From Mesorhizobium comanense (GTDB taxonomy: Bacteria > Pseudomonadota > Alphaproteobacteria > Rhizobiales > Rhizobiaceae): a DNA stretch of 64,000 nucleotides. The position numbers and the translations under genes are program-made. Positions 1 to 8,178 of the stretch are shown piece after piece (positions within the stretch are counted from its first letter, which is position 1; every line of letters begins with the position of its first letter). The DNA lies in assembly GCF_005503535.1 (NCBI RefSeq), contig NZ_SCNN01000009.1, positions 62,001 through 126,000 of the forward strand, given 5' to 3'. The notes beneath the pieces are model-generated. The model had not been told where the DNA came from and did no database searches. It saw only the letters and a program-made list of their open reading frames with translations.

Positions 1-2
1 CT

Positions 3-389
3 CGTGGGGAATTCAAGGCGCGCCCCGATGACGGACTGGAACTTGTCGGCACCGCGATCACCAACGCAGTGCGTTGCGTGCCCCCGGAGAACAAGCCGGT
101 CGGCGCCGAGATATCGACCTGCCGGACGTTCCTGGTGCCGACGATCGCCAGCTTTCCCAAGCTGCGCGCCGTCCTGGCGCTGGGGTCGATCGCGCACCAG
201 TCGACGGTGCGCGCGCTGGGCGGGCGTGTCGCTGCCTACCCGTTCAAGCATGGCGGGCAATTGCCGGCCGGCGGCATCACGCTGTTTTCCAGCTATCATT
301 GCTCGCGCTACAACACCAATACCGGTGTCTTGACGGAAGCCATGTTCGTCAAGGTGTTCGCCGAGATCGCAGCATTCCTGCGAACATAG
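3..389 (+). CDS. Uracil-DNA glycosylase, family 5 (UDGb type), C-terminal part
   Basis: The gene is cut by the window edge; reading frame 3 is open from base 3 to the TAG at 387-389, giving about 128 residues. It should remove uracil or other deaminated bases from DNA in base excision repair. The visible part contains NAVRCVPPENKPVG, then LGSIAHQSTVRALG, then PFKHGG, and ends with SYHCSRYNTNTG, the second active-site motif that in family 5 replaces the HPSPL-type motif of family 1. The N-terminal part with the first active-site motif is outside the window. Family assignment is from motif recognition. A different UDG, family-4-like, lies at 39137-40048. Confidence 0.85.
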   Translation, partial: RGEFKARPDDGLELVGTAITNAVRCVPPENKPVGAEISTCRTFLVPTIASFPKLRAVLALGSIAHQSTVRALGGRVAAYPFKHGGQLPAGGITLFSSYHCSRYNTNTGVLTEAMFVKVFAEIAAFLRT

Positions 390-410
390 CTCCGTGTTTG
401 TTTTTATTGA

Positions 411-1424
411 TTAGAACCCTTCCAGCACGATCTTGCCCTTGGCCTTGCCAGTTTCGATCAGCGCATGGGCGCGTTTCAGATTGGCGGCATTGATGGGGCC
501 GTACGTTTCGCCGAGCGTGGTGCGAACGGTGCCGTCGTCGACGAGCCGCGCCAGTTTGTTCAGATGCTCGCCCTGCGCGGCCATGTCCTGCGTCTCATAC
601 AACGAGCGGGTGAACATCAGCTCCCAATGGACTGAAACGCTCTTGCGCTTGAATGGGTTGATGTCGAGCGTCTGAGGGTCGTCGATCAAGCCGAAACGCC
701 CTTGCGGGGCGATCAATTCGGCGATCTCGGCCAGATGCTTGTCGGTATTGGTCGTCGAGAACACAAAGGCCGGCGCGCTGATGCCGAGGCCCGCAATCTG
801 GGCGGCGAGCGGCCTGGAGTGATCGATGACATGATGGGCGCCGAGCCCGAGCACCCAGTCGCGCGTTTCGGACCGCGATGCGGTGGCGATCACGGTCAGA
901 TCGGTCAGTTGGCGCGCAAGCTGGACCCCGATCGAGCCGACGCCGCCGGCGCCGCCGATGATCAGGATGGCATTTGTGGCGCCCGTGACAGGCTTCTTTA
1001 TGTCAAGGCGGTCGAACAGCGCCTCGAAGGCGGTGATCGCCGTCAGCGGCAGCGCCGCCGCCTCGGAGTAGCGGAGCGCGCTCGGCTTGCGGCCGACAAG
1101 GCGCTCGTCGACGAGGTGGAATTCGGCGTTGGTGCCTTGCGGCGCCAGCGCACCCGCATAAAAGACGTCGTCTCCGGCCTTGAACAGGCTGGCGTCCGAA
1201 CCCGTGGCGACGACCCGGCCGGCTGCGTCCCAGCCGAGCACGCGCCAGCTTCCGGCTTCGGGCCGGACGCCTTTCCGGATCTTGGTGTCGACCGGATTGA
1301 CCGAGATCGCCTTCACCTCGACCAGCAATTGACGCCCCTTCGGCTCCGGCTTGGGCAGCTCGATATCGACGAGGGACGCCTCATCGGTGATGGGGGCTGG
1401 AATTTGATAGCCGACGGCGCGCAT
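411..1424 (-). CDS. Zinc-type alcohol dehydrogenase-like / quinone oxidoreductase MDR family protein
   Basis: The product is 337 residues, a medium-chain dehydrogenase/reductase likely using NAD(P)H on quinone or enone substrates. An N-terminal GroES-like fold (VKAISVNPVDTKIRKG) is followed by a Rossmann NAD(P) site (IIGGAGGVGSIGVQLAR). The cysteine and histidine ligands of catalytic zinc enzymes are not evident, so a zinc-independent quinone-oxidoreductase type is more likely than a true alcohol dehydrogenase. The start at 1424 is preferred over an upstream extension to 1640 because a GGAGAA ribosome site precedes it and the extension would run through the divergent HxlR gene. The divergent neighbour is probably its regulator. 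The substrate is unknown. Confidence 0.85.
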   Translation of the reverse strand: MRAVGYQIPAPITDEASLVDIELPKPEPKGRQLLVEVKAISVNPVDTKIRKGVRPEAGSWRVLGWDAAGRVVATGSDASLFKAGDDVFYAGALAPQGTNAEFHLVDERLVGRKPSALRYSEAAALPLTAITAFEALFDRLDIKKPVTGATNAILIIGGAGGVGSIGVQLARQLTDLTVIATASRSETRDWVLGLGAHHVIDHSRPLAAQIAGLGISAPAFVFSTTNTDKHLAEIAELIAPQGRFGLIDDPQTLDINPFKRKSVSVHWELMFTRSLYETQDMAAQGEHLNKLARLVDDGTVRTTLGETYGPINAANLKRAHALIETGKAKGKIVLEGF

Positions 1425-1475
1425 TCTGATTTCTCCGCGATTGCTGTTGAGATTGTGCAGGGCAGAGATGCGGAT

Positions 1476-1515
1476 TATGTGCTGATGGCGCAAGAATGCA
1501 CATATAAAGCACATA
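1476..1515. promoter_or_regulatory. Repeated GCACATA half-sites, putative HxlR operator
   Basis: The 111-base divergent spacer holds TATGTGC at 1476-1482, its reverse complement GCACATA at 1498-1504, and a third copy GCACATA at 1509-1515. Inverted and direct half-sites just upstream of an HxlR gene and facing the oxidoreductase gene suggest autoregulation and control of both genes. Binding is inferred. Confidence 0.45.
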
Positions 1516-1535
1516 GTGTCGAAAAGGATACTGTC

Positions 1536-1895
1536 ATGCCGCGCATCCGCCATGAGCGATTCGACTGCAGCCCCGGCTGCACCGTGGAAGGCACGCTCCG
1601 CTATATCGACGGCAAGTGGAAGGGCGTCGTGCTCTACCATCTGTTGGCAGGCACGCTGCGCTTCAACGAGATACGCCGGCGCATTCCCAACTGCACCCAG
1701 CGCATGCTGACCAACCAGCTCCGCGAACTGGAGGCCGATGGGCTGATTGCCCGCAAGATCTATCCGGAAGTCCCGCCGAAGGTGGAGTACAGCCTGACGC
1801 CTCGCGGCAGAAGCCTGGAGCCGGTGATCACCGCGCTGAAAGTCTGGGGTGATGCGAATGTGACGCTGGCGCCGGAATCCCGGGCTGTGGCGTGA
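1536..1895 (+). CDS. HxlR family winged-helix transcriptional regulator
   Basis: This 119-residue protein matches the HxlR family throughout: an N-terminal cysteine-containing segment (CSPGCTVEGTLRYIDGKWK), the winged helix (RFNEIRRRIPNCTQRMLTNQLRELEADGLI), the wing (YSLTPRGRSL) and a final helix. Cysteines near the N-terminus, as in HypR/YodB-type members, could sense thiol-reactive or quinone stress. That fits the divergent quinone-oxidoreductase-like gene but is inference. The start at 1536 has an AAAGGA ribosome site; the longer frame upstream is antisense to the oxidoreductase gene and was dropped. Confidence 0.9.
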   Translation: MPRIRHERFDCSPGCTVEGTLRYIDGKWKGVVLYHLLAGTLRFNEIRRRIPNCTQRMLTNQLRELEADGLIARKIYPEVPPKVEYSLTPRGRSLEPVITALKVWGDANVTLAPESRAVA

Positions 1896-1922
1896 AGCGG
1901 CGACTGTGGGAACTGACAGAGT

Positions 1923-2396
1923 TCATACCGGCAGCAGGCCATCCGGTTTCACGTCGCCGATGGAGGCATAGGTGTGTGTCTCCTTCACCCCCGGCAGTGG
2001 CAGGATGACGCGTTTGAGAAAGTCCTGATAGTCGGCCATCTCCGCGATGCGCGCCTTCACCAGATAGTCGAAGCCGCCGACGACCATGTGACATTCCAGA
2101 ACCTCGGGCGCCTTTGCCACCGCCTCGGCGAAACGGTCAAAGATATGCGGGGCCGTGTGATCCAGCCGCACCTCTATGAAGACGAGCGTACCGCGGCCAA
2201 TCTTTGCCGGATTGAGCACGGCCCTGACGGCGGTGATGAACCCGTCGCGGAACAGACGTTTCACGCGCTGGCTCGCCCCGGTCGGCGACAGGCCGACGCG
2301 CGCCGCCAGGTCAAGCGTGGTGCGGCGTCCATCTTCCTGCAGCAAGCGCAGCAGACTGCGGTCGATGGCGTCGAGACTATCCGATTCCGAATTCAC
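1923..2396 (-). CDS. Lrp/AsnC family transcriptional regulator
   Basis: The 157-residue protein has an N-terminal helix-turn-helix (LDAIDRSLLRLLQEDGRR, then LAARVGLSPTGASQRVKRL) followed by a RAM/AsnC ligand domain including VVGGFDYLVKARI and the terminal PGVKETHTY strand. Such proteins form octamers that bind amino acids or related effectors. The start codon is GTG at 2396. The gene is divergent from an EamA-type permease at 2535, so it probably controls export of an amino acid or metabolite. The ligand cannot be read from the sequence. Confidence 0.9.
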   Translation of the reverse strand: MNSESDSLDAIDRSLLRLLQEDGRRTTLDLAARVGLSPTGASQRVKRLFRDGFITAVRAVLNPAKIGRGTLVFIEVRLDHTAPHIFDRFAEAVAKAPEVLECHMVVGGFDYLVKARIAEMADYQDFLKRVILPLPGVKETHTYASIGDVKPDGLLPV

Positions 2397-2417
2397 GCTC
2401 GCATTGCCCTATTTGCG

Positions 2418-2430
2418 TGAGTTGCACTCA
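2418..2430. promoter_or_regulatory. Palindrome TGAGT-TGC-ACTCA, putative Lrp-type operator
   Basis: A perfect 5-base inverted repeat with a 3-base centre sits in the 138-base spacer between the Lrp gene and the divergent permease gene, close to the regulator start. Its location suggests autoregulation. Function is inferred. Confidence 0.35.
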
Positions 2431-2534
2431 ATGCTCCTGAAATCAGTATATTTTACCGCAGCTTTCCTCACAATAACCTGTGACCTCGCAACGTTCGGGA
2501 TTGTCCGGCGGCGATGTCGTTAAGGTAGCAGGAC

Positions 2535-3425
2535 GTGGCGCAGAGCACAGGAAACGCAAGGCTGGCGGTCATCGCCGGGCTGACCATGATCGGCATCTAT
2601 GCCGTCCAGTTCGTCGCCGCCCGCTTCAGCCTCAGGGACCATCTGACGGCGACCGACATGGCGACCTTACGCTTTGCGGGTGCGGGTATGGTGTTCCTGC
2701 CGGTCGTCTGGCGAAGCGGCTTCCAACGGGTAAAGGCACTCGGCTGGCGGCGGGCACTGGCATTGGCGGTGCTGGCCGGATTGCCCTACCCGCTGATCAT
2801 CAATTGGGGCCTCATCTATGCCCCCGCCGTCCATGGCGCGGCGCTTTGCCCTGCCTCGATCGTGTTCTTTTCGTTCCTGCTATCGCTCTTCCAGGAGCGC
2901 GCTTCATACCCACGCACCATTGGCGTCGTCGCTATAATAGTCGGGCTGTTGCTGTTCGTCACACCGGCGCGCGGCGGCGCGCACGAGATCCTTTTTGGCG
3001 ATCTGCTGTTCGTTGCATCGGGGCTGATGTTTTCCGCCTACGCAACGCTGGTGCGGCAATGGCGTGTCGACCCGCTCACGGCCACCTCGGCCGTCGTGCT
3101 TCTGTCATGCCTGCCGTTGCCATTTCTCACCTTCCTCGCGCCAAGCGGCTTCCATGCCGCGGCAGGCGCCGAGATCATCAGCCAAGTGCTCATCCAGGGT
3201 TTGCTTGCCGGCGCGGCTGCCATGTTCCTCTACACCTATATCGTCGGCCAACTCGGTTCGCAGGCGGCATCGTTGTTCATGCCGGGCGTGCCGATAGCCA
3301 CGGTGGTGGTCGGCATGATCGTGCTCGGCGAGACCCCGACCGCGATCCAATTCGCGGCCATCGCGATCATGGCTGCGGGGATGGGCTTCTCAGCGATGAC
3401 AAGACGTGCTGCCAAGCAAGCGTGA
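2535..3425 (+). CDS. EamA/DMT superfamily permease
   Basis: The product has 296 residues and about ten hydrophobic helices arranged as two EamA repeats, the usual size for drug/metabolite transporters of the RhaT/YdcZ type. Visible segments include FVAARFSLRDHLTATDMATLRFAGAG in the first half and a C-terminal repeat ending GMIVLGETPTAIQFAAIAI. The start is GTG at 2535. It probably exports small metabolites or amino acids across the inner membrane under control of the divergent Lrp gene. Substrate is unknown. Confidence 0.85.
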   Translation: MAQSTGNARLAVIAGLTMIGIYAVQFVAARFSLRDHLTATDMATLRFAGAGMVFLPVVWRSGFQRVKALGWRRALALAVLAGLPYPLIINWGLIYAPAVHGAALCPASIVFFSFLLSLFQERASYPRTIGVVAIIVGLLLFVTPARGGAHEILFGDLLFVASGLMFSAYATLVRQWRVDPLTATSAVVLLSCLPLPFLTFLAPSGFHAAAGAEIISQVLIQGLLAGAAAMFLYTYIVGQLGSQAASLFMPGVPIATVVVGMIVLGETPTAIQFAAIAIMAAGMGFSAMTRRAAKQA

Positions 3426-3527
3426 TCATGCCCGCGGCAGCGGGACCGTCAGTGAATTCAACAGCATGGACCGAGTTGAACGGAAATCTGTTCAGATATG
3501 CAGATCGATCGATTCGCCCGAAAAATC

Positions 3528-4244
3528 TCAAGGCGTTGATGCAAGCAGCGCCGCCAATTTCTCGGGTCCCCCCTGCAAAACGTTCAAGTCGACATCGCCG
3601 ACGATACCGTCGACGCGCCCCTTGTTGTGATACTGCCAATAGACCCAGTCGTGGCGATCCGGCTCCATGAGCAAGGAGCGAAGCCAGAGTGGCCGGGCGG
3701 CGATCTGCCCGGCATAGGTCGCCTCGGCCTCATCGGTCAGATAGACGATTGCCGTCTTGCCGAATGCCGCCTCGACAGGTCCGAGGAATGCCTGAAGCTC
3801 GGCATTCAATTGCTCGGGCGATGGACGCTGCGGACAATTTCCGCCGAATTCGATATCGACCACCGGCGGCAGCAAGGGCTGATCGTTCGGCACCACGGAG
3901 ATGAAATTCTTCGCCTGGTCGGCGCCAGGACGGCAGAAGGTGAAGAAGTGATACGCGCCGACGGCAAGCCCGGCCGCGCGGGCCTCGCGCAGATTGAGTG
4001 CAAAGGCGCGATCGACATGGTCGCCGCCCTCGGTCGCCTTGATGATGGCAAAGGCGACATCGTCGGCGGCAACACGCCGCCAGTCGATCCGGCCCTGATG
4101 ATGGGAGACATCGATGCCCCTTACCGGGTATCTGCCTCGATCGGGCGAGTAGGTGTGGAAATAGGTCAGCGCGCCCACCACGACGACACAAACCAGAGCA
4201 AGGCCGACCAGGCTCCAGAGAACAATCCGTTTCTTCAAGACCAT
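3528..4244 (-). CDS. Membrane-anchored GH25 family muramidase-like protein
   Basis: The 238-residue protein starts with a single transmembrane anchor or uncleaved signal (KRIVLWSLVGLALVCVVVVG). The GH25 domain follows: RGIDVSHHQGRIDW holds the first conserved Asp, AFAIIKATEGG is the second strand, and PVVDIEFGG supplies the Asp-x-Glu catalytic pair. The C-terminal part has YWQYHNKGRVDGIVGDVDLN. GH25 enzymes cut the MurNAc-GlcNAc bond of peptidoglycan, so a periplasmic cell-wall role is expected. It lies about 70 bases downstream of smpB on the same strand. Endogenous cell-wall turnover is more likely than phage lysis because no phage genes are near. Confidence 0.85.
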   Translation of the reverse strand: MVLKKRIVLWSLVGLALVCVVVVGALTYFHTYSPDRGRYPVRGIDVSHHQGRIDWRRVAADDVAFAIIKATEGGDHVDRAFALNLREARAAGLAVGAYHFFTFCRPGADQAKNFISVVPNDQPLLPPVVDIEFGGNCPQRPSPEQLNAELQAFLGPVEAAFGKTAIVYLTDEAEATYAGQIAARPLWLRSLLMEPDRHDWVYWQYHNKGRVDGIVGDVDLNVLQGGPEKLAALLASTP

Positions 4245-4314
4245 CCCCTGTTGGACTTGCCGGTTGTTCGAACTTGAAAGCCCTGCTGCTCGCTTTTTTC
4301 AGGCTATCGCCGGT

Positions 4315-4794
4315 TCAGCCACGCTCTTTCAGCAACCGGCCTTTTTCACGCGACCAGTCGCGTTGCTTCTCGGTCTCGCGCTTGTCATGCAGTTTCTTGC
4401 CGCGGCCTACGGCGAGCAAAAGCTTGGCGCGGCCCTGGTCGTTGAAATAGATTTTCAGAGGCACCAGCGTCATGCCTTCGCGATCGACGCTCTGCGACAG
4501 CTTTGCCATCTCCCGCTTGTTGAGCAGGAGTTTGCGTCGCCGGCGCGGTTCATGGTTGAAGCGGTTGGCCTGGAGATATTCCGGAAGATAGGAATTGATC
4601 AGCCAGATTTCGCCGCCCTCGACCGAGGCGTAACTCTCCTGAATATTGGCCTGGCCCTGGCGCAGCGACTTGACCTCGGTTCCGGTCAGCACAAGGCCGG
4701 CCTCGATCGTGTCGAGCACCTCATAGGAAAACCGCGCCTTGCGGTTTTCCGCAACGGTCTTGTTGTTGGGATCGGCTTTTTTGACTTGATTCAT
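4315..4794 (-). CDS. smpB: SsrA-binding protein SmpB
   Basis: At 159 residues this has normal SmpB length. It binds tmRNA and delivers it to stalled ribosomes for trans-translation. Diagnostic segments are the N-terminal [20 protein letters not shown], the core [20 protein letters not shown], the [10 protein letters not shown] stretch and the basic C-terminal tail [11 protein letters not shown] that occupies the mRNA channel. It lies 25 bases downstream of dapA on the same strand and is probably cotranscribed. The tmRNA gene is not in this window. Confidence 0.97.
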   Translation of the reverse strand: MNQVKKADPNNKTVAENRKARFSYEVLDTIEAGLVLTGTEVKSLRQGQANIQESYASVEGGEIWLINSYLPEYLQANRFNHEPRRRRKLLLNKREMAKLSQSVDREGMTLVPLKIYFNDQGRAKLLLAVGRGKKLHDKRETEKQRDWSREKGRLLKERG

Positions 4795-4819
4795 AATGCG
4801 GAGAGGTGGCGCCTCATCC

Positions 4820-5701
4820 CTAGTTAATCAAGCCGGCGTGCTTCATCGCCGCATCGATCTTTTCGGCGGTCGACTGCTCGACCGTGACGAGCGGCGACCG
4901 CAGCACGTTCTCGACCTTGCCGAGCTTCGACAATGCGTATTTCGCACCGGAAACGCCCGGCTCCAGAAAGATCGCCTTGTGCAGCGGCAGGAGACGGTCC
5001 TGCAGTTCCAGCGCCTTGGCGCTGTCGCCGGAAAGCATCGCTTCCTGGAATTCGGCGCAAAGCCTCGGCGCGACGTTTGACGTCACCGAGATGCAGCCGA
5101 CGCCGCCATGCGCGTTGAAGCCGAGCGCGGAGGCATCCTCGCCGGAAAGCTGGATGAAGTCCTTGCCGCAGGTCATGCGCTGCTCCGATACGCGCTCGAC
5201 CTTGCCCGTGGCGTCCTTGACGCCGACGATGTTCTTGAAGTCGTGCGCCAGCCTGCCCATCGTCTCGGGCATCATGTCGATCACCGAACGCGGCGGGATG
5301 TTGTAGATGATGATCGGCAGCTTGGTCGCCCTGGCGACGGCCGCGAAATGTTCGTAGAGGCCACGCTGCGTCGGCCTGTTGTAATAGGGGGTGACCACCA
5401 GGGCGGCATCGGCACCAGCCTGCTCGGCATATTGCACCAGCCCGACGGCTTCCTCGGTGTTGTTGGAGCCTGCGCCGGCAACGACCGGAGCGCGGCCCTT
5501 GGCGACCTCGATGCAGACCTTCACGACATGGCGGTGCTCGTCATGCGACAGTGTCGGCGACTCGCCGGTCGTGCCCACAGGAACCAGGCCGGTCGTGCCT
5601 TCCGCAAGCTGCCAGGCGACAAACGCACGAAAGGCTTTCTCGTCGAAACGCCCGCTCTTTTCGAACGGTGTCACGAGCGCAGTAAGCGAGCCTCTCAGCA
5701 T
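4820..5701 (-). CDS. dapA: 4-hydroxy-tetrahydrodipicolinate synthase
   Basis: The 293-residue enzyme condenses pyruvate with aspartate semialdehyde, the first committed step to lysine and diaminopimelate. The class I aldolase barrel is complete: [13 protein letters not shown] near the N-terminus, the tyrosine of IIIYNIPPR, and the Schiff-base lysine of [10 protein letters not shown]. The start at 5701 has a clear AAGGAG site eight bases upstream; an upstream extension to 5749 was discarded. smpB follows closely, a pairing common in rhizobia. DapA paralogues for keto-acid catabolism exist, but the smpB linkage favours the biosynthetic enzyme. Confidence 0.93.
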   Translation of the reverse strand: MLRGSLTALVTPFEKSGRFDEKAFRAFVAWQLAEGTTGLVPVGTTGESPTLSHDEHRHVVKVCIEVAKGRAPVVAGAGSNNTEEAVGLVQYAEQAGADAALVVTPYYNRPTQRGLYEHFAAVARATKLPIIIYNIPPRSVIDMMPETMGRLAHDFKNIVGVKDATGKVERVSEQRMTCGKDFIQLSGEDASALGFNAHGGVGCISVTSNVAPRLCAEFQEAMLSGDSAKALELQDRLLPLHKAIFLEPGVSGAKYALSKLGKVENVLRSPLVTVEQSTAEKIDAAMKHAGLIN

Positions 5702-6052
5702 GTCGTCCAACTCCTTGGGACTTTCAGTTTCTGCATGTCTTCGACCCAAAACGGGAACCGTTTTTTAGAGCGACATGCGTTTTCAGTTTGTGCATGTCGT
5801 TGTCCCAAAACCGGTATCCACTTTTGGGGCGACATGCAGCGGTGTTCTGTCGTGCGCGCCTTCTAGCCGAAAGCGAAGCCGCGCACCATAGTCTCGACAT
5901 GGTTGCGCGGCAAGCATTGCCATGGTGCCAGCAAGCGCAATTCGAACGGCCTCGATAACCCTTTGTTTACGAGCCCTTCACGACCTAAGTCTAGGCTTCG
6001 AGGCTTCTTCGCCTGCTGGTAAAAATGCTGGATTAGGGAAAGACACGGGATC
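5702..6052. other. Intergenic region between dapA and the lytic transglycosylase gene
   Basis: This 351-base divergent spacer should carry the promoters of both flanking genes. Its dapA-proximal third is occupied by two tandem 46-base palindromic repeats, annotated separately. No convincing ORF was found in the rest. Confidence 0.6.
5733..5837. repeat. Two tandem 46-base palindromic intergenic repeats
   Basis: Copies at 5733-5778 and 5792-5837 are each 46 bases, bounded by GCATGTC(T/G) and CGACATGC arms, with CCCAAAAC...TTTT-type interior complementarity. The copies repeat with a 59-base period, including a shared TTTCAGTTT lead. Short palindromes like these are scattered between genes in rhizobial genomes. 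Each could fold into a stable RNA or DNA hairpin. Copy 1 is more decayed in its right half than copy 2. Confidence 0.75.
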
Positions 6053-8086
6053 ATGCCGGCCAATCGGCCACATTTCTTCGCGCTGCTAGGCGCCATCGCC
6101 GGGCTGATCCCCAGCGTGGCGATCAGCGGCAGCGTCGACGTGCGCGTCACTTCGGCGATCCCGATGCCAGGCCTTCAGGACAAGGCGCAGCCGACCCCCT
6201 CCTCGCCCAGCGTGACGCTCCTCAAGACCGGGCTCGATGCGCTGGCCGCCGGCGATATTCCCGGCGCTCGCGGCGTGCGCGATGCCCTGCCCGCACAATC
6301 GCTCGACCAGCACATTCTGGCCTGGGCGATCGCGCTTTACGGCGGCGACAAGGTTCCGAGCGGCGAGATCGCCGCGGCGGCCAAGATGCTGCCCAACTGG
6401 CCGGGCATGGCCGCCTTGCGCCGTAACAGCGAGCGGGCGCTTTATCGCGAAAACCCGGCCGCCGACGTCATCGTCAAGGCATTCGACGGCAGCCAGCCGC
6501 AGACTTTCGAAGGCGTGATGGTTCTCGCGCGCGCCTATGTGTCGTCCGGCAATGCCAAGGCGGCAAGCTCGGTGCTGGTGCCCTTCTGGCGCACCGCGAT
6601 CCTGGAAGCCAAGGACGAGACGGCGCTGATCAAGGAGTTCAGCGGCCTGATCCCGGCCGCCGATCATCGGTTTCGCATGGAGCGCATGTTCTATGCCGAC
6701 CGCGTCAATTCAGCGCTGCGCGTCACGGGGCTCGCCGGCGCCCAGCAACTGGCCGACGCCTGGGCGGCAGCCGACAAAGGCGACAGGAATGCTGCAAAAC
6801 TGCTGAAGGCCGTGCCGATGGCACAGCGTTCGGCCGGCTATCTCTTCGCCCAGGCCGAGTATCTGCGCAAGCAGGAGGATTTCGCCGGCGCCGCGGCTGT
6901 TTTGATGAAGGCACCGACAGACCGCGAAGCCCTGGTGGACCCGGACGCCTGGTGGGTCGAGCGCCGTGTGCTGTCGCGCGAACTGGTCGATCAAGGCGAC
7001 ATGAAGACGGCTTACAGGATCGTTGCCGCGCATGCCGCCGAAAGCGCCACAAGCGCGGCGGAGGCCGAATTCCATGCCGGCTGGTACGCTTTGCGCGGCC
7101 TGAACGACCCGAAGCTCGCCGCAACGCATTTTGCAGGCATAGCGGCGCTCGCCCAGGGGCCGATGAGCCTTTCGCGCGCCTATTACTGGCTCGGGCGCGC
7201 CGCGGAAGTCGGCGGTCCCGGCAACGCCAAGGACTATTTTTCGCGCGCCGCCACTTATGGCACGACGTTTTACGGTCAACTCGCCGCCGAACGGGTCGGC
7301 CGGCAGGCGCTGAACATCGTCTATCCCACGCCAAGCACCGCCGACCGGGAGAATTTTGCCGGCCGCGAAGCTGTCGCCGCCATCAAGCGACTGCAGGAAG
7401 CAGGCTATGACCGGTACGCCGACACGCTCTACCGCGACCTTGCCGGGCAGTTGACCAGTCCCGGCGAACTGGCGCTGCTCGCAGTCCTTGCCGAGAAGCA
7501 GAACAACCATTTCATGGCGTTGAAGATCGGCAAGATCGCCGGGGCGCGCGGCATCGATGTCGGCGCGCTGTCGCATCCGCTCGGGGTCATCCCCGATTCG
7601 GCTGATATTTCCGGTTCGGGCAAGGCGCTGGCCTACGCGATCGCCCGCCAGGAGAGCGAATTCAACGTCGGCGCCGTTTCCAGCGCGGGCGCGCGCGGGC
7701 TGCTGCAGTTGATGCCGGAAACCGCCAGGCAACTGGCAAGGAAGGCTGGCTTGCAGTTTTCTCAGGCGCGGCTGACCACCGATGCCGGCTACAACGCCAC
7801 GCTCGGCGCGGCCTTTCTGGGCCAGCAGCTCGATCGTTTCAACGGCTCCTATGTGCTGACCTTCGCCGGGTACAATGCCGGTCCCAACCGCGCGTCGCAG
7901 TGGGTGGCGAAGTACGGTGATCCGCGCGGCAAGGACATTGATGCGGTGGTGGACTGGATAGAGCGAATTCCCTACACAGAAACAAGAAGTTACGTACAGC
8001 GTGTGATGGAGAATTACGAGGTCTACAAGATGCGCATCTCCGGCAAGTACGACATTGTCGGCGACCTGGTGAACGGGCGCAGCTGA
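6053..8086 (+). CDS. Soluble lytic murein transglycosylase (Slt70-like)
   Basis: The 677-residue protein has an N-terminal hydrophobic export signal (FFALLGAIAGLIPSVAISGS), a long alpha-helical superhelical region with TPR-like repeats, and a C-terminal lysozyme-like SLT domain. The catalytic glutamate is about residue 534 in ARQESEFNVGAVS, followed by GARGLLQLMPETAR and FAGYNAGPNRASQW. It cleaves peptidoglycan in the periplasm to form 1,6-anhydromuropeptides. It is monocistronic and divergent from dapA. Length and architecture match the Slt70 class. Confidence 0.92.
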   Translation: MPANRPHFFALLGAIAGLIPSVAISGSVDVRVTSAIPMPGLQDKAQPTPSSPSVTLLKTGLDALAAGDIPGARGVRDALPAQSLDQHILAWAIALYGGDKVPSGEIAAAAKMLPNWPGMAALRRNSERALYRENPAADVIVKAFDGSQPQTFEGVMVLARAYVSSGNAKAASSVLVPFWRTAILEAKDETALIKEFSGLIPAADHRFRMERMFYADRVNSALRVTGLAGAQQLADAWAAADKGDRNAAKLLKAVPMAQRSAGYLFAQAEYLRKQEDFAGAAAVLMKAPTDREALVDPDAWWVERRVLSRELVDQGDMKTAYRIVAAHAAESATSAAEAEFHAGWYALRGLNDPKLAATHFAGIAALAQGPMSLSRAYYWLGRAAEVGGPGNAKDYFSRAATYGTTFYGQLAAERVGRQALNIVYPTPSTADRENFAGREAVAAIKRLQEAGYDRYADTLYRDLAGQLTSPGELALLAVLAEKQNNHFMALKIGKIAGARGIDVGALSHPLGVIPDSADISGSGKALAYAIARQESEFNVGAVSSAGARGLLQLMPETARQLARKAGLQFSQARLTTDAGYNATLGAAFLGQQLDRFNGSYVLTFAGYNAGPNRASQWVAKYGDPRGKDIDAVVDWIERIPYTETRSYVQRVMENYEVYKMRISGKYDIVGDLVNGRS

Positions 8087-8178
8087 CGCTCAAGCTTTAC
8101 CCATTTGACGATCCCGGCCCTCACCTGTAGCTGTCGCGCAGAGACTAGAACGATGCTCTAGCGAGGAGCGACACCGAG

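Noticed and set aside
1425..1640. N-terminal extension of the quinone-oxidoreductase-like protein
   Set aside because: It would cross the divergent promoter and the HxlR gene; the ATG at 1424 has a good ribosome site and begins the family similarity.
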